Shown here piece after piece: positions 42,377 through 42,762 of a stretch of DNA of 42,762 nucleotides (positions are counted from its first letter, which is position 1; each line of letters opens with the position of its first letter). Under the pieces are notes generated by a model. The model saw nothing but the letters and a program-made list of their open reading frames with translations. It had not been told where the DNA came from and did no database searches. The DNA lies in the NCBI GenBank assembly GCA_050732995.1, contig JBOHSA010000091.1, positions 1 to 42,762 of the forward strand. The letters are read 5' to 3'. The position numbers were made by a program, and so were the translations under genes. The stretch is from JBOHSA01 sp050732995. Its GTDB lineage: Bacteria; Gemmatimonadota; Gemmatimonadetes; Gemmatimonadales; GWC2-71-9.

Positions 42377-42762
<386 letters not shown>

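Overview
This is a very GC-rich, gene-dense bacterial contig. It encodes lipoproteins, a TonB-dependent receptor and Tat/Sec-type signal sequences, so the organism has two membranes. GTG, TTG and perhaps CTG starts, four-base ATGA/GTGA/TTGA overlaps, few transcription gaps and the overall protein flavour fit a Gemmatimonadota-like soil or sediment bacterium, probably from a metagenome. That assignment is an inference from style; there is no rRNA gene. Both contig ends are homopolymers (19 C at the left, 64 G at the right) and look like sequencing or assembly artefacts.

Layout. 77-2580 (+): a secreted Ig-like protein and an acyl-CoA ligase. 2585-5021 (-): a Trm112/methyltransferase-like protein, then an SDR, GTP cyclohydrolase I and 6-pyruvoyl-tetrahydropterin synthase, a set that suggests tetrahydrobiopterin synthesis. 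5063-7030 (+): a cation-exchanger-like membrane protein, a 53-residue membrane protein and a cupin. 7058-7624 is a decayed patch with a subtilase pseudogene. 7652-17220 (-) is an eight-gene, nearly gapless operon: DUF2283-like, O-methyltransferase, NurA, HerA, a DUF6263-like lipoprotein, Mre11/SbcD, Rad50/SbcC and a GNAT acetyltransferase. This is an archaeal-type DNA end-resection set in a bacterium and the strongest system in the window.

17285-20897 holds an M24 peptidase (+), an aminotransferase (-) and a DmpA-type peptidase (-). 20978-22366 (+) is a DEAD-box-like protein that has lost its ATPase motifs but keeps a DbpA-type RNA-binding domain. HU (-) and thymidine kinase (+) diverge from 22834/23038. 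CoaE carries an extra C-terminal domain. gcvH, gcvP and a LipM-type octanoyltransferase form a glycine-cleavage block (24807-28829), followed by a five-gene dipeptide/oligopeptide ABC importer (28855-34459). A convergent POT-family peptide transporter sits in an operon with FmdB-type, coiled-coil and RemA-like small proteins (34546-37104, -). 37178-40884 (+) is a lipoprotein/TonB-receptor/exported-protein run. It is followed by a glutamine-amidotransferase pseudogene, an SCP2-like protein, an unknown gene (-) and a truncated GAF-domain protein.

Recurrent oddities run through the window. Short-period inverted repeats (7-bp and 8-bp units) are inserted inside or against coding regions. Dispersed G-rich tracts are read as polyglycine, and one 13-C tract puts an overlapping start codon out of frame with its gene. 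Two pseudogenes have each lost the segment carrying the catalytic nucleophile. Several promoters with a 17-bp spacer are recognisable, some driving leaderless or nearly leaderless genes. No tRNA, rRNA, CRISPR array, IS element or integrase was seen.
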